Shown here one piece after another: positions 16,630-25,324 of a stretch of DNA of 64,000 bases. Source of the DNA: Streptomyces sp. YIM 130001 (GTDB lineage: Bacteria; Actinomycetota; Actinomycetes; Streptomycetales; Streptomycetaceae). Positions within the stretch are counted from its first letter, which is position 1, and every line of letters starts with the position of its first letter. The stretch spans positions 56,647 through 120,646 of the forward strand of contig NZ_KZ984557.1 of NCBI RefSeq assembly GCF_003574445.1, given 5' to 3'. The position numbers and the translations under genes are program-made. The notes beneath the pieces were generated by a model, which saw nothing but the letters and a program-made list of their open reading frames with translations, was not told the DNA's origin and made no database searches.

Positions 16630-18195
16630 ATGTCAGAAACATCCCCGAACCCGTCCCAGGCCCTGTCCAGGCCTCCGGCGGCCGAGCCCGATCCCAGGCG
16701 CTGGAAGGCGCTCGTCTTCATCGCTCTCGCCCAGCTGATGGTCGTCCTCGACGCGACCATCGTGAACATCGCGCTGCCCTCCGCCCAGCAGGACCTGGGC
16801 ATCTCCGACGGCAACCGCCAGTGGGTCATCACCGCCTACGCGCTCGCCTTCGGTGGACTGCTTCTCTTCGGTGGCCGGATCGCCGACCTGTGGGGCCGTA
16901 AGCGCACCTTCGTCACCGGCCTGGTCGGCTTCGCCGCGGCCTCCGCGCTCGGCGGTGCCGCCACCGGCGAGGCGATGATGCTCGGCGCCCGCGCCCTGCA
17001 GGGTGTGTTCGGCGCGCTGCTCGCCCCGGCCGCGCTCTCGCTGCTCGCGGTCATGTTCACCGAGGCCAAGGAGCGGGCCAAGGCCTTCGGTATCTACGGT
17101 GCGATCGCCGGTGGCGGTGGCGCCGTGGGCCTGATCCTCGGCGGCTTCCTCACCGAGTACCTGGACTGGCGCTGGACGTTCTTCGTCAACGTGCCGTTCG
17201 CGGTCATCGCCGCCGCCGGTGCCTACTTCGTCATCCGTGAGCCGGCCGGCTCGCGCAACCGCTCGACGCTCGACATACCCGGCGTCATCCTCTCCACCCT
17301 CGGCCTGGTCGCCCTGGTCTACGGATTCACCCGTGCCGAGTCCGAAGGCTGGTCGGACAGCGTCACCATCGGCATGTTCGTCGCCTCGGCCGTACTGCTG
17401 CTCTCCTTCATCGTCGTCGAGTCGCGGGTCAAGTCGCCGCTGCTCCCGCTGCGCGTACTGACCGACCGCAACCGTGGCGGCGTGTACCTGTCGCTGGGCC
17501 TCGCGGTCATCGGCATGTTCGGCGTCTTCCTCTTCCTGACCTACTACCTGCAGATCGTGAAGGGCTACTCGCCGGTCGAGACCGGCTTCGCCTTCCTGCC
17601 GATGGTCGCGGGCATGATCACGGGCTCGACGCAGATCGGCGCCCGTCTGATGACCCGCATCCCGCCGCGGCTCCTGATGGGCCCCGGATTCCTGGTCGGC
17701 GCGCTCGGCATGCTGCTGCTCACGCAGATGAAGGTCGACTCCTCGTACGCCACCCTGGTCCTGCCGGCGCTGCTGCTGCTCGGCCTCGGTCTCGGTACGG
17801 CCTTCATGCCGGCCATGTCCCTTGCCACGCACGGTGTCGAGGCGCGGGACGCTGGCGTCGCCTCCGCGATGGTCAACACCTCGCAGCAGGTCGGCGGCGC
17901 CATCGGCACCGCCCTCCTGAACACCGTCGCGGCCTCCGCGACCACCGCCTACCTCACCGCGAACGCGGCCGACGCCACCACACCGGCGGCGCAGAAGCTC
18001 CTGCAGGCGCAGGCGATGGTGGACGGCTACAGCAGCGCGATCTGGTGGGCCGTCGGCATCCTCGCGGTTGCCTCCGCCATCGCCCTGACCTTCGTAAACG
18101 CCGGCCACCAGGGCGGCTCGGGCCAGGTCACGGGCTCGGTGGCGGACGGCGAGGGCGCCGTGGACGAGGTCAAGGTGCCCGTCGTGGCGCACTGA
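16630..18195 (+). CDS. DHA2-family MFS drug exporter (14 TM)
   Basis: 521 aa with the DHA2 signature at the first helix (QLMVVLDATIVNIALPSAQQ), motif A in the next loop (FGGRIADLWGRKRTF) and about 14 hydrophobic segments. The ATG at 16630 has GAGGTGG about 9 nt upstream. Proton-driven export of hydrophobic or cationic compounds is the family role. It follows the tetR gene and is probably its main target. Confidence 0.88.
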   Translation: MSETSPNPSQALSRPPAAEPDPRRWKALVFIALAQLMVVLDATIVNIALPSAQQDLGISDGNRQWVITAYALAFGGLLLFGGRIADLWGRKRTFVTGLVGFAAASALGGAATGEAMMLGARALQGVFGALLAPAALSLLAVMFTEAKERAKAFGIYGAIAGGGGAVGLILGGFLTEYLDWRWTFFVNVPFAVIAAAGAYFVIREPAGSRNRSTLDIPGVILSTLGLVALVYGFTRAESEGWSDSVTIGMFVASAVLLLSFIVVESRVKSPLLPLRVLTDRNRGGVYLSLGLAVIGMFGVFLFLTYYLQIVKGYSPVETGFAFLPMVAGMITGSTQIGARLMTRIPPRLLMGPGFLVGALGMLLLTQMKVDSSYATLVLPALLLLGLGLGTAFMPAMSLATHGVEARDAGVASAMVNTSQQVGGAIGTALLNTVAASATTAYLTANAADATTPAAQKLLQAQAMVDGYSSAIWWAVGILAVASAIALTFVNAGHQGGSGQVTGSVADGEGAVDEVKVPVVAH

Positions 18196-18225
18196 TCCAC
18201 GGCCCTGGTCGCGCGGCGCGGCCCG

Positions 18226-18726
18226 TCAGCGCAGCCAGGGCAGATCCGCACCGGCCTCGGCCGGCTGCAGTCCCTCGGCGACGATCTGCATGATCTCGCC
18301 GAGGGACTTCTGCTGTTCGGGGCTGAGCCGGTCGAAGATCGCCTGGCGCACCGCCGCCACATGGCCCGGCGCCGCGCCCTTGAGGACGTCCATGCCCTCG
18401 TCGGTGAGGATCGCGTTCTGCCCGCGCTTGTCGGAGGGGCAGTCCTCGCGGCGGACCCAGCCCGACTTCTCCAGGCGGGCGATCGCGTGCGAGAGCCGGG
18501 ACCGGGTGATCTTGGCGTTCCTGGCCAGCTCCGTCATACGCATCGTGCGGCGGGGCGCCTGGGACAGGTGGACAAGGAGTCCGTAGTACACGTGCGGCAT
18601 CTTGGCGTCGCGCTGCAACTGCCGGTCGAGATGGTCCTCGAGGAGCGTGCTGGCGTGCAGATAGGCCAGCCAGGTGCGCCGTTCCTCGTCGTTGAGCCAG
18701 CGCGGGTCCTCGTTGTGCTTGGTCAT
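18226..18726 (-). CDS. MarR-family transcriptional regulator
   Basis: About 166 aa. The winged helix is visible (MRMTELARNAKITRSRLSHA, then IARLEKSGWVRREDCPSDKR, where the DKR of the wing is conserved). The ATG at 18726 is chosen; a GTG at 18735 would add three residues. It is divergent from the dioxygenase gene. Three CTTGAA half-sites lie in the 134-bp gap, so it most likely represses itself and that gene. Confidence 0.88.
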   Translation of the reverse strand: MTKHNEDPRWLNDEERRTWLAYLHASTLLEDHLDRQLQRDAKMPHVYYGLLVHLSQAPRRTMRMTELARNAKITRSRLSHAIARLEKSGWVRREDCPSDKRGQNAILTDEGMDVLKGAAPGHVAAVRQAIFDRLSPEQQKSLGEIMQIVAEGLQPAEAGADLPWLR

Positions 18727-18749
18727 GTCTCCCACTGTACGAAGAGCTT

Positions 18750-18809
18750 CTTGAAACTTGAACGAAACGGCAGGACCGAGTATGCTCAGACGGAACTTGA
18801 AGATTCAAG
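18750..18809. promoter_or_regulatory. MarR operator candidates (CTTGAA half-sites)
   Basis: Two direct CTTGAA copies start 7 bp apart (18750-18755 and 18757-18762), and a perfect palindrome CTTGAAGATTCAAG lies at 18796-18809. Together they span the gap between the divergent MarR and dioxygenase genes, one set near each start codon. Confidence 0.65.
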
Positions 18810-18860
18810 CAAGTCACTGGATTCGCATACGTCCGAGTAAGAGTGCAGGCGGGAGTCGAC

Positions 18861-19658
18861 ATGAATGCCACCCAGGAGCGCGCAGCCGGTGAGCGGATGC
18901 CCGCCCTCTACCTCAGCCACGGCGCCCCACCGCTCGCCGACGACGCCCTGTGGCCCGGCCAGCTCGCCGCCTGGTCCGCCGATCTGCCGCGCCCCACCGC
19001 GATCCTGATGGTCTCCGCGCACTGGGAGGAGGCGCCGCTCGCCCTCGGTGCGACCGAGACCCTCCCGCTCGTATACGACTTCTGGGGCTTCCCCGAGCAC
19101 TACTACGGGGTGACCTATGCGGCGCCCGGAGCGCCCCGACTGGCCGAGTCCGTACGGAAGTTGCTCAGCGACGCCGGGATGCCGGTGCAGGACGTGCCGG
19201 ATCGCGGGCTCGACCACGGCGCGTATGTCCCGCTCGTCGAGATGTACCCCGACGCCGACGTCCCCGTACTTCAGATCTCGCTGCCCACGCTCGACCCGCA
19301 GCGCCTCATGGACGTCGGACGCAGGCTCGCACCGCTGCGCGACGAGGGCGTCCTGATTGTCGGCAGCGGCTTCTTCACCCACAATCTGGCCGCGCTGCGC
19401 CAGGGTGGAATCCCGTCCTGGTCGGTCGAGTTCGACGTGTGGGGCGGTGAGGCGCTCGCGGCCGGAGACGTCGACGGGCTGCTCGACTTCGCCCACCGGT
19501 CCCCGGCCGGTCTGCTCGCCCATCCGCGAACCGAACACTTCGCCCCCCTCTTCGTCACCCTGGGCGCGGCGGACGCCACCGGTGAACTCGACACGCACCG
19601 CCCGGTCATCGACGGCTTCTGGATGGGCCTCGCCAAGCGCTCGGTGCAGTTCGGCTGA
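18861..19658 (+). CDS. DODA-type extradiol ring-cleavage dioxygenase
   Basis: 265 aa of the LigB/DODA family (compare E. coli YgiD). Metal-ligand candidates are visible: H20 in YLSHGAPPL, the His of SAHWEE, and DHGAYVPLVEMYP. These proteins open catechol-like rings (for example DOPA) with non-haem iron or zinc. ATG 18861 is 5 nt after GGGAG. It is paired divergently with a MarR regulator, which suggests induction by an aromatic compound. The natural substrate is unknown. Confidence 0.87.
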   Translation: MNATQERAAGERMPALYLSHGAPPLADDALWPGQLAAWSADLPRPTAILMVSAHWEEAPLALGATETLPLVYDFWGFPEHYYGVTYAAPGAPRLAESVRKLLSDAGMPVQDVPDRGLDHGAYVPLVEMYPDADVPVLQISLPTLDPQRLMDVGRRLAPLRDEGVLIVGSGFFTHNLAALRQGGIPSWSVEFDVWGGEALAAGDVDGLLDFAHRSPAGLLAHPRTEHFAPLFVTLGAADATGELDTHRPVIDGFWMGLAKRSVQFG

Positions 19659-19693
19659 GGTCCTGCCCTCTCTCGGCGCTCCGGTCCGTGGCC

Positions 19694-19716
19694 GCCGCCC
19701 CCGTATGTACGGGCGG
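19694..19716 (+). terminator. possible terminator after the dioxygenase gene
   Basis: CCGCCCCCGTA and TACGGGCGG pair around a 2-nt turn with one bulge, about 35 nt after the stop codon. There is no T-run. Confidence 0.4.
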
Positions 19717-20215
19717 TCGGCCTGCGACTCGAGCGACACCAGGACCGTACGGAGCCCGCACGGGTGGACGAAAGAATTCCGTGATCGGTTCACGCGGGGG
19801 AGTGAGGTAGGAGCGATTCCGCGCGTGGACGCCCGCTTCGGGGTGGTTGCGTGAGCCTCGTTCGGGAACCCGCCCGGCGGTGGCAACCACAAGGTGCCTG
19901 TACTCGTCCTTCTGCAGGGACGAGACGGTGTCGGCCGACGGCCGGTGGCGCGGTCGTCCCCGACCGGGGAACGGCAGCGCGGCGTCCAGCGTTATGGGGG
20001 CGTGGGGTGTTCGTGAGACAGAGCGGGCACTGCGACCCGGTCCGCGCGTCGGGTGTGATGGCCGTCTCGTTCACGACGGAGTGAGAGATGTCCAAAATGG
20101 CCCCGTGGTCCCCGCTGTACCCGTCCTGACCTGCAGCGTTATGGGCCAGGATGTCCGACTCACGGAGTGCGGCGGCACAGGGTACTGCAAGATTCCGAGA
20201 ATTGATGGGTGCCAT

Positions 20216-20242
20216 GGGAATTCTGTCCGGATTCCAGTCGTT
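20216..20242 (+). promoter_or_regulatory. sigma-R (thiol stress) promoter of hrdD
   Basis: GGGAAT at 20216-20221, then exactly 18 nt, then GTT at 20240-20242, matching the SigR consensus GGAAT-N18-GTT. It lies 120 nt upstream of the hrdD start codon. hrdD is a known SigR target in S. coelicolor. Confidence 0.8.
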
Positions 20243-20362
20243 GTTTCCATCGGATGCGGATTACCCGAGCAGGGTGAGCCAATCCGGACAGTTCAGTCAC
20301 AGCCGGCCCCGCCCGCTCTCCGTTCCGTGAGCGGAGAGACCTCGATACGCAAGGGAGCACGC

Positions 20363-21397
20363 ATGGCAACCCGTGCCGTCGCCCGTCGCAAGTCCGCCAC
20401 AGAGGGCACCTCGTCCCTCGGCGGCGGGGGTAGGAACGACGCGACAAGCAGGGTTCGCGCCTCGACCGGTGAGATCGCCGACCGCGACCTGGTCGGGATG
20501 TATCTCGACGAGATCGCGCGTACCCCGCTGCTCGACGCCGCCAGGGAGGTCGAGCTGTCGCAGATCATCGAGGCCGGTGTGTACGCCCGGCAGATACTCG
20601 ACGAGACGCTGGAAGAGCCGAGCAAGTCCGCCGAGGGCGCCACTCCCGAGGAGCTCGAGGCGCTCATCGCCGACTCCGAGCGGGCCAAGGACATCTTCAT
20701 CCGGTCCAACCTCCGCCTGGTCGTCGCGGTGGCCCGCCGGTACCCGCGCAGCGGCCTCCCCCTGCTCGATCTGATCCAGGAGGGGAACGCCGGCCTGGTC
20801 CGCGCGGTCGAGAAGTTCGACTACCGCAAGGGCTTCAAGTTCTCGACATACGCGACCTGGTGGATCCGGCAGGCCATCACCCGCTCGATCGCCGATCAGT
20901 CGCGCACCATCCGCCTCCCCGTCCACCTCGTCGAGGAGCTGGGCCGGATCCGCCGCGTCCAGCGCGAGTTCAACCGCGAGCACGGCCGCGACCCCGAGCA
21001 CACGGAGATCGCCGCAGAGCTCGGCGCCAAGCCGGAGCGCGTGGCGGACGTCCTCGACTGGGCCCGCGACCCGGTGTCGTTGAACATGTCGGTGGACGAC
21101 GAGGGCGAGACCCAGTTCGGTGACCTCCTCGAGGACACCTCGGCCGTTTCGCCCGAGCAGTCCGTGCTCACGCTGCTGCGCAGCGAGGAGCTCGACGACC
21201 TCATCGGGCGCCTCGACCACCGCACCGCGTCGATCATCAAGATGCGGTACGGCATAGAGGACGGCCGCGAGCGGACCCTCACCGAGGTCGGCAAGGAGCA
21301 CGGCCTGACCCGGGAGCGGATCCGGCAGATCGAGAAGCATGCGCTGCTCGAGCTGAAGCGTCTGGCCCGTGACACGGGGTTCGACGCCGCGGCGTAG
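20363..21397 (+). CDS. hrdD: RNA polymerase principal-type sigma factor HrdD
   Basis: 344 aa group 2 sigma-70 factor. Visible regions in order: 1.2 (DLVGMYLDEIARTPLL), 2 with the -10-binding helix (IQEGNAGLVRAVEKFDYRKG, then FSTYATWWIRQAITRSIADQ), 3 (RIRRVQREFNREHGRDP), and 4.2 helix-turn-helix (TLTEVGKEHGLTRERIRQIE). ATG 20363 follows AAGGGAG by 5 nt. The long acidic N-terminus of HrdB is absent. The closeness to fruRKA matches the S. coelicolor hrdD neighbourhood, which is why I choose HrdD over HrdA or HrdC. Confidence 0.87.
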   Translation: MATRAVARRKSATEGTSSLGGGGRNDATSRVRASTGEIADRDLVGMYLDEIARTPLLDAAREVELSQIIEAGVYARQILDETLEEPSKSAEGATPEELEALIADSERAKDIFIRSNLRLVVAVARRYPRSGLPLLDLIQEGNAGLVRAVEKFDYRKGFKFSTYATWWIRQAITRSIADQSRTIRLPVHLVEELGRIRRVQREFNREHGRDPEHTEIAAELGAKPERVADVLDWARDPVSLNMSVDDEGETQFGDLLEDTSAVSPEQSVLTLLRSEELDDLIGRLDHRTASIIKMRYGIEDGRERTLTEVGKEHGLTRERIRQIEKHALLELKRLARDTGFDAAA

Positions 21398-21669
21398 TCC
21401 GGCGATCGCCCCGCCATAGAGCCGAGTCCCGGTGCCCACCCCCCCCGGCGCCGGGGCTCTCCCTTGTTCGGGAACGGCCGTTGACCGTGTGCCGGCCGCG
21501 GGCGGCTGCCGGACCCTCGACGTCGTACGGCGCTCCGGCGATCGCCTGTCCGCGTCAGTACGTCGCCAGGACGTGCTCCGGCGCGCCGATGACGCCGGAA
21601 CGCCGGCCGCGTCGAGCGCGGGAGGTTTCCTGCTGGTGGACCGCGTGCGGCGGCCGCGACGGTGGATCG

Positions 21670-22662
21670 TCAGGACGGGCTCGAGGTGACGTCGGGCCGG
21701 GGTGGCACCGCCCGTTGCAGGCGGCCGCCCAACTCCTCGATGTGGGCGATGAGTTCGCTCGGCGCGTGCACCGTGAAGTCGACGCCGACCAGGGTGAGCC
21801 GAAGCGTCAGCCATTCGATCGCGTCGCCCGCCGACGCGCGCAGCCGGCAGGTGTCCGCGTCCACCGGTTCCGGCACCCCGATCGCCGCCGGGATCCGCGC
21901 CGCCACCACGTCCGCCGGCGCCGCGAACGTCACATCGATCTCGTACGACGCCTGCTGACGCTGCATCGAACGGCGCGTGTACTCCGCAGCGTCACCGCCC
22001 GGCACCTCCCGCGGCGCGAACCGCGCGCCCGTCGCGAAGGGGTCCGCGACCCGGTCCACCCGGAAGGTCCGCCAGTCCTCGCGCTCCAGGTCGTACGCCA
22101 CCAGGTACCAGCGGCGCCCCGTCGCGACCAGGCGGTACGGCTCGACCAGGCGCCGGGAATCGGTGCCGTCGCCGGCGCGGTAGCCGAACCGCAGCCGTTC
22201 GTGACCGCTGCACGCCGAGGCGAGGACCGTGAGGGTCTCCGGAGCGATCGTCGATCCGTCGCCGCCGGTGAGTGGAATCGTCGCCGCCTGGAGCGTCGAG
22301 ACGCGGTGCCGCAGCCGTGACGGCAGCACCTGCTCGAGCTTCGCGAGCGCCCGTACGGACGCCTCCTCGACGCCCTCCACCGCATGACCGGCGCCCGCGC
22401 GCAGACCGACGGCGATCGCCACCGCCTCCTCGTCGTCGAGCACCAGGGGCGGCATCGCCTTGCCCGCGACCAGGCGGTAGCCGCCCTCGACGCCCATCGT
22501 GGCCTGGACCGGATAGCCGAGTTCGCGCAGTCGGTCCACGTCGCGGCGGACCGTGCGCCGGGAGACACCGAGCCGTCCGGCGAGCTCGCCGCCGGGCCAT
22601 TCGCGCGGAGTCTGCAGCAGGGAGAGGAGCTGAAGGAGCCGTGCCGGGGTGTCGATCGTCAT
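21670..22662 (-). CDS. WYL-domain transcriptional regulator (HTH-WYL-WCX)
   Basis: 330 aa. An N-terminal DeoR/HTH_11-type winged helix (LLQLLSLLQTPREWPGGELA, then GVSRRTVRRDVDRLRELGY), a central WYL domain (RRLVEPYRLVATGRRWYLVA) and a C-terminal WCX domain. WYL regulators sense small ligands or nucleic acid. It is divergent from an MFS exporter gene only 61 bp away, which is its likely target. Confidence 0.86.
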   Translation of the reverse strand: MTIDTPARLLQLLSLLQTPREWPGGELAGRLGVSRRTVRRDVDRLRELGYPVQATMGVEGGYRLVAGKAMPPLVLDDEEAVAIAVGLRAGAGHAVEGVEEASVRALAKLEQVLPSRLRHRVSTLQAATIPLTGGDGSTIAPETLTVLASACSGHERLRFGYRAGDGTDSRRLVEPYRLVATGRRWYLVAYDLEREDWRTFRVDRVADPFATGARFAPREVPGGDAAEYTRRSMQRQQASYEIDVTFAAPADVVAARIPAAIGVPEPVDADTCRLRASAGDAIEWLTLRLTLVGVDFTVHAPSELIAHIEELGGRLQRAVPPRPDVTSSPS

Positions 22663-22723
22663 GCCCCCAGAGTGGCGCAGAAGGAGGACACACCCTGGCC
22701 TATATGGCTTCTAGCTTTCGGAC

Positions 22724-24304
22724 ATGACCTCTCGTACCGCTCACGCACCTGCTGCCGGGAACGCGTCGCCGCCCTCGGACCGGCGCCGCTGGTTCGCCCT
22801 CGCCATCGTGATGACCGCGGCCTTCATGGACCTCGTCGACGTCACGATCGTCAACATCGCGATCCCGTCGATCCAACGGGACACCGGCGCCTCGTTCGGC
22901 CAGATCCAGTGGATCACCGCGGGATACGCGCTGGCGTTCGCCGCCGGTCTGATCACCGGCGGTCGGCTCGGCGACATCCACGGCCGTAAACGGGTCTTCC
23001 TGATCGGCGTCGCGGGCTTCACCGCCGCCTCCGCGCTCTGCGGCTTCGCCGGCAACCCGGAGATGCTCGTCGCCTCCCGGATCCTGCAGGGCGCCACCGC
23101 GGCGCTGATGGTCCCGCAGGTCCTGTCGATCGTGCACGCCACCTTCCCGGCGCACGAACGGGGCAAGGTATTCGGCCTGTTCGGCGCCATCGTCGGACTC
23201 GGCGCGGTCTCCGGACCACTGCTCGGCGCACTGCTCACCGAGGGAGACCTCTTCGGCCTCGGCTGGCGTCCGATCTTCCTGATCAACCTGCCCGTCGGTA
23301 TCGCGGCCCTGATCCTCGGCCGCAAGTACATCCTGGAATCCCGCGCCCCGAAGGCCCTGCGCCTGGACCTCGTCGGAGTGGCGCTCGTCACCGTCGCCCT
23401 GCTGATGCTCTTCTATCCGCTGACGCGCGGCCGTGAGCTGGACTGGCCGCTGTGGGGGTACGCGCTGATGGCCGGCGCCCTGGCCGTCCTCGCCGTACTC
23501 GTGGCGTACGAGAAGCGGAAGGCGGTGCGGGACGGGTCGCCGCTCATCGAGCTGTCGCTCTTCCGGGTCAGGAGCTTCCGCGCCGGTATCGCCGTGCAAC
23601 TGACCTTCGGTGTCGCGCTCGGCATCTTCTTCCTGGTGTGGACGCTCTACCTGCAGTACGGGCTGGGCTGGAGCGCGCTGCACGCGGGGCTCACCGGGGT
23701 TCCGTTCTCCGTCGCGGTCTCGGCGGCGGCCGGGATCTCCGTGCAGAAGCTCGTCCCTCGCTTCGGCCGCAAGGTGCTGCAGGCCGGGGCACTGATCATG
23801 GCGTCCGGCGTGCTGCTCTACCTCTGGGAGGCCGGGCACTACGGCGCCGGGATCTCGTCCTGGCAGATGGTCGCGCCGCTGCTCGTGATGGGTGTCGGGA
23901 TGGGCCTGATCGTGGCGCCGCTGACCGACGCGGTGCTCTCCGACGTACCGCGCGAGCACTCCGGATCGGCCTCCGGCCTGGTCAACACGACCATGCAGAT
24001 GGGCAACGCCCTCGGGCTCGGCCTGGTGTCGGTGGTGTTCTTCGGGGTGATCGACGAGCCCCTGGCGCCTGCTGCCGTAGGACCGGCATTCGTGTCCGCC
24101 TTCGAGAACGCGCTCGGCTGGGTGGCCGGGGTGCTCGGGGTGATCTTCCTGGTGATGTTCGCGTTGCCGGGGCGGGCCGCGCAGCATGTGGAGGGTGGCG
24201 GCGAGGCGGCCGGCGGGGACGTCGCCGGTGGTGCTCGCGGAGTGGAGGGCGAGGGCGGCCATGAGGCGGGGGAGAAGGTGCAGGTACTGACGCGGCAAGG
24301 GTGA
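22724..24304 (+). CDS. DHA2-family MFS drug exporter (14 TM)
   Basis: 526 aa with the DHA2 first-helix signature (AFMDLVDVTIVNIAIPSIQR), motif A (GGRLGDIHGRKRVF) and about 14 membrane segments, ending in an acidic Gly/Glu tail of about 35 residues (residues 490-526). No ribosome-binding site is near the ATG, but TAGCTT lies 6 nt before it, so the mRNA may be leaderless. It is the divergent partner of the WYL regulator and ends in a strong terminator. Confidence 0.87.
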   Translation: MTSRTAHAPAAGNASPPSDRRRWFALAIVMTAAFMDLVDVTIVNIAIPSIQRDTGASFGQIQWITAGYALAFAAGLITGGRLGDIHGRKRVFLIGVAGFTAASALCGFAGNPEMLVASRILQGATAALMVPQVLSIVHATFPAHERGKVFGLFGAIVGLGAVSGPLLGALLTEGDLFGLGWRPIFLINLPVGIAALILGRKYILESRAPKALRLDLVGVALVTVALLMLFYPLTRGRELDWPLWGYALMAGALAVLAVLVAYEKRKAVRDGSPLIELSLFRVRSFRAGIAVQLTFGVALGIFFLVWTLYLQYGLGWSALHAGLTGVPFSVAVSAAAGISVQKLVPRFGRKVLQAGALIMASGVLLYLWEAGHYGAGISSWQMVAPLLVMGVGMGLIVAPLTDAVLSDVPREHSGSASGLVNTTMQMGNALGLGLVSVVFFGVIDEPLAPAAVGPAFVSAFENALGWVAGVLGVIFLVMFALPGRAAQHVEGGGEAAGGDVAGGARGVEGEGGHEAGEKVQVLTRQG

Positions 24305-24311
24305 CTTCGAC

Positions 24312-24358
24312 CTCGCCCGGCGCTCGCGTGAAGAACAGGCACGCGAGCGCCGGGCGAG
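24312..24358 (+). terminator. intrinsic terminator after the MFS exporter gene
   Basis: A 19-bp perfect stem, with each arm running from CTCGCCCGG to CTCGCGTG or its complement and a 9-nt loop, followed by TTTCTGTTTCTGT. It is the strongest classical terminator in the window. Confidence 0.92.
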
Positions 24359-24426
24359 TTTCTGTTTCTGTCTGCGTGATGCCCGAATGTGTTTACTTCT
24401 CGGAAATCCGGTCGTACCTTGGGGAG

Positions 24427-24470
24427 TGAAACCACATGTTCGGGCACGAAGCGGAGCTGAAACCACATGT
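24427..24470 (+). promoter_or_regulatory. 31-bp-spaced direct repeat at the fruR start (candidate FruR operator)
   Basis: TGAAACCACATGT occurs at 24427-24439 and 24458-24470; in both copies it is preceded by GGAG. The second copy contains the fruR start codon. The spacing (31 bp, about three helical turns) suits a DeoR-family oligomer that represses its own gene. The first copy also forms an ATG with a ribosome-binding site, opening a short out-of-frame reading frame that overlaps fruR. Confidence 0.6.
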
Positions 24471-25228
24471 ACGCACCGGAGCGCCAGCAGGAGATCCTCC
24501 GCCTCGCGCGTGACGGCGGCCGCGTGGACGTCCTTTCCCTCGCCGAGGAGTTCCAGGTCACCGCCGAGACCATCCGGCGCGACCTCAAGGCGCTCGACCG
24601 CGCCGGCCTCGTCCGCCGCGTGCACGGCGGCGCCATCCCGGCCGGAGTCCTCGACTTCGAGCCCGACCTCACCGAGCGCGAGTCCACCTCCGCCGACGAG
24701 AAGGACCGCATCGCCCGCGCGGCCGTGGCCGAGCTGCCCGCCGAGGGCAGCGTCATCCTCGACGCCGGTACGACGGTGGCCCGCCTCGCCGCCGCACTTC
24801 CCCTCGAATCGGCGCTCACCGTCGTGACCCACGGCCTGCCTGTCGCCGCCCGGCTCGCCGACCACCCCGGCATCCAGCTCCACCTCATCGGCGGCCGCGT
24901 CCGCCACCGGACCCGGGCGGCCGTCGACGCCTGGGCCCTGCGTTCCTACGGCGAGATCCGCGCCGACGTCGCCTTCCTCGCGGCCAACGGCTTCTCCACC
25001 GCCGCCGGTCTCACCACCCCCGACCTCGCCGAGGCCGCCGTCAAACGGGCCGCCGCCCATGCGGCCCGCCGCGTCGTCCTGCTCGCCGACTCGGCCAAGC
25101 ACGGCCAGGAGCACTTCGCCCGCTTCGGCTCCCTCACCGACGTGGACCTGCTGATCACCGACACCGGCCTCGGCCAGGCGGAGGCGGAGGCGATCGAACG
25201 CGACGGTACGGAGGTGCTGCGGGTGTAG
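24467..25228 (+). CDS. fruR: DeoR-family repressor of fructose utilisation
   Basis: 253 aa. The DeoR-type helix-turn-helix is at the N-terminus (RVDVLSLAEEFQVTAETIRR) and the phosphosugar-sensing domain follows (ILDAGTTVARLA, IGGRVRHRTRAAVDAWA, DSAKHG). These regulators are usually released from DNA by a sugar phosphate, here probably fructose-1-phosphate. It heads the fruR-fruK-fruA cluster, in the same order as in S. coelicolor. Confidence 0.92.
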   Translation: MYAPERQQEILRLARDGGRVDVLSLAEEFQVTAETIRRDLKALDRAGLVRRVHGGAIPAGVLDFEPDLTERESTSADEKDRIARAAVAELPAEGSVILDAGTTVARLAAALPLESALTVVTHGLPVAARLADHPGIQLHLIGGRVRHRTRAAVDAWALRSYGEIRADVAFLAANGFSTAAGLTTPDLAEAAVKRAAAHAARRVVLLADSAKHGQEHFARFGSLTDVDLLITDTGLGQAEAEAIERDGTEVLRV

Positions 25229-25324
25229 CCCCGCGGCCGCCCCGCCCGCCCCGTACCCCGGACTCCGTCGGCGCCCCACCCCCGTACGGCAGGACCGACC
25301 CGCACCACCGGAAGCAGTAGCCGC

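Larger units (their letters stand above)
19659..20362. other. long intergenic region upstream of hrdD
   Basis: 704 bp with no supported gene; short open frames on both strands lack good starts and family features. It holds a likely hairpin after the dioxygenase gene (about 19694-19716), two copies of the 12-mer CAGCGTTATGGG (19987-19998 and 20134-20145), and a sigma-R promoter at 20216-20242. The length suggests several hrdD promoters and a 5' leader. Confidence 0.6.

Noticed and set aside
19790..20215. Short open frames on both strands upstream of hrdD
   Set aside because: No ribosome-binding sites, no recognisable features, and one would run through the hrdD promoter region.
21432..21689. 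Open frame between hrdD and the WYL regulator
   Set aside because: Low-complexity, no start signal, overlaps the WYL gene end.
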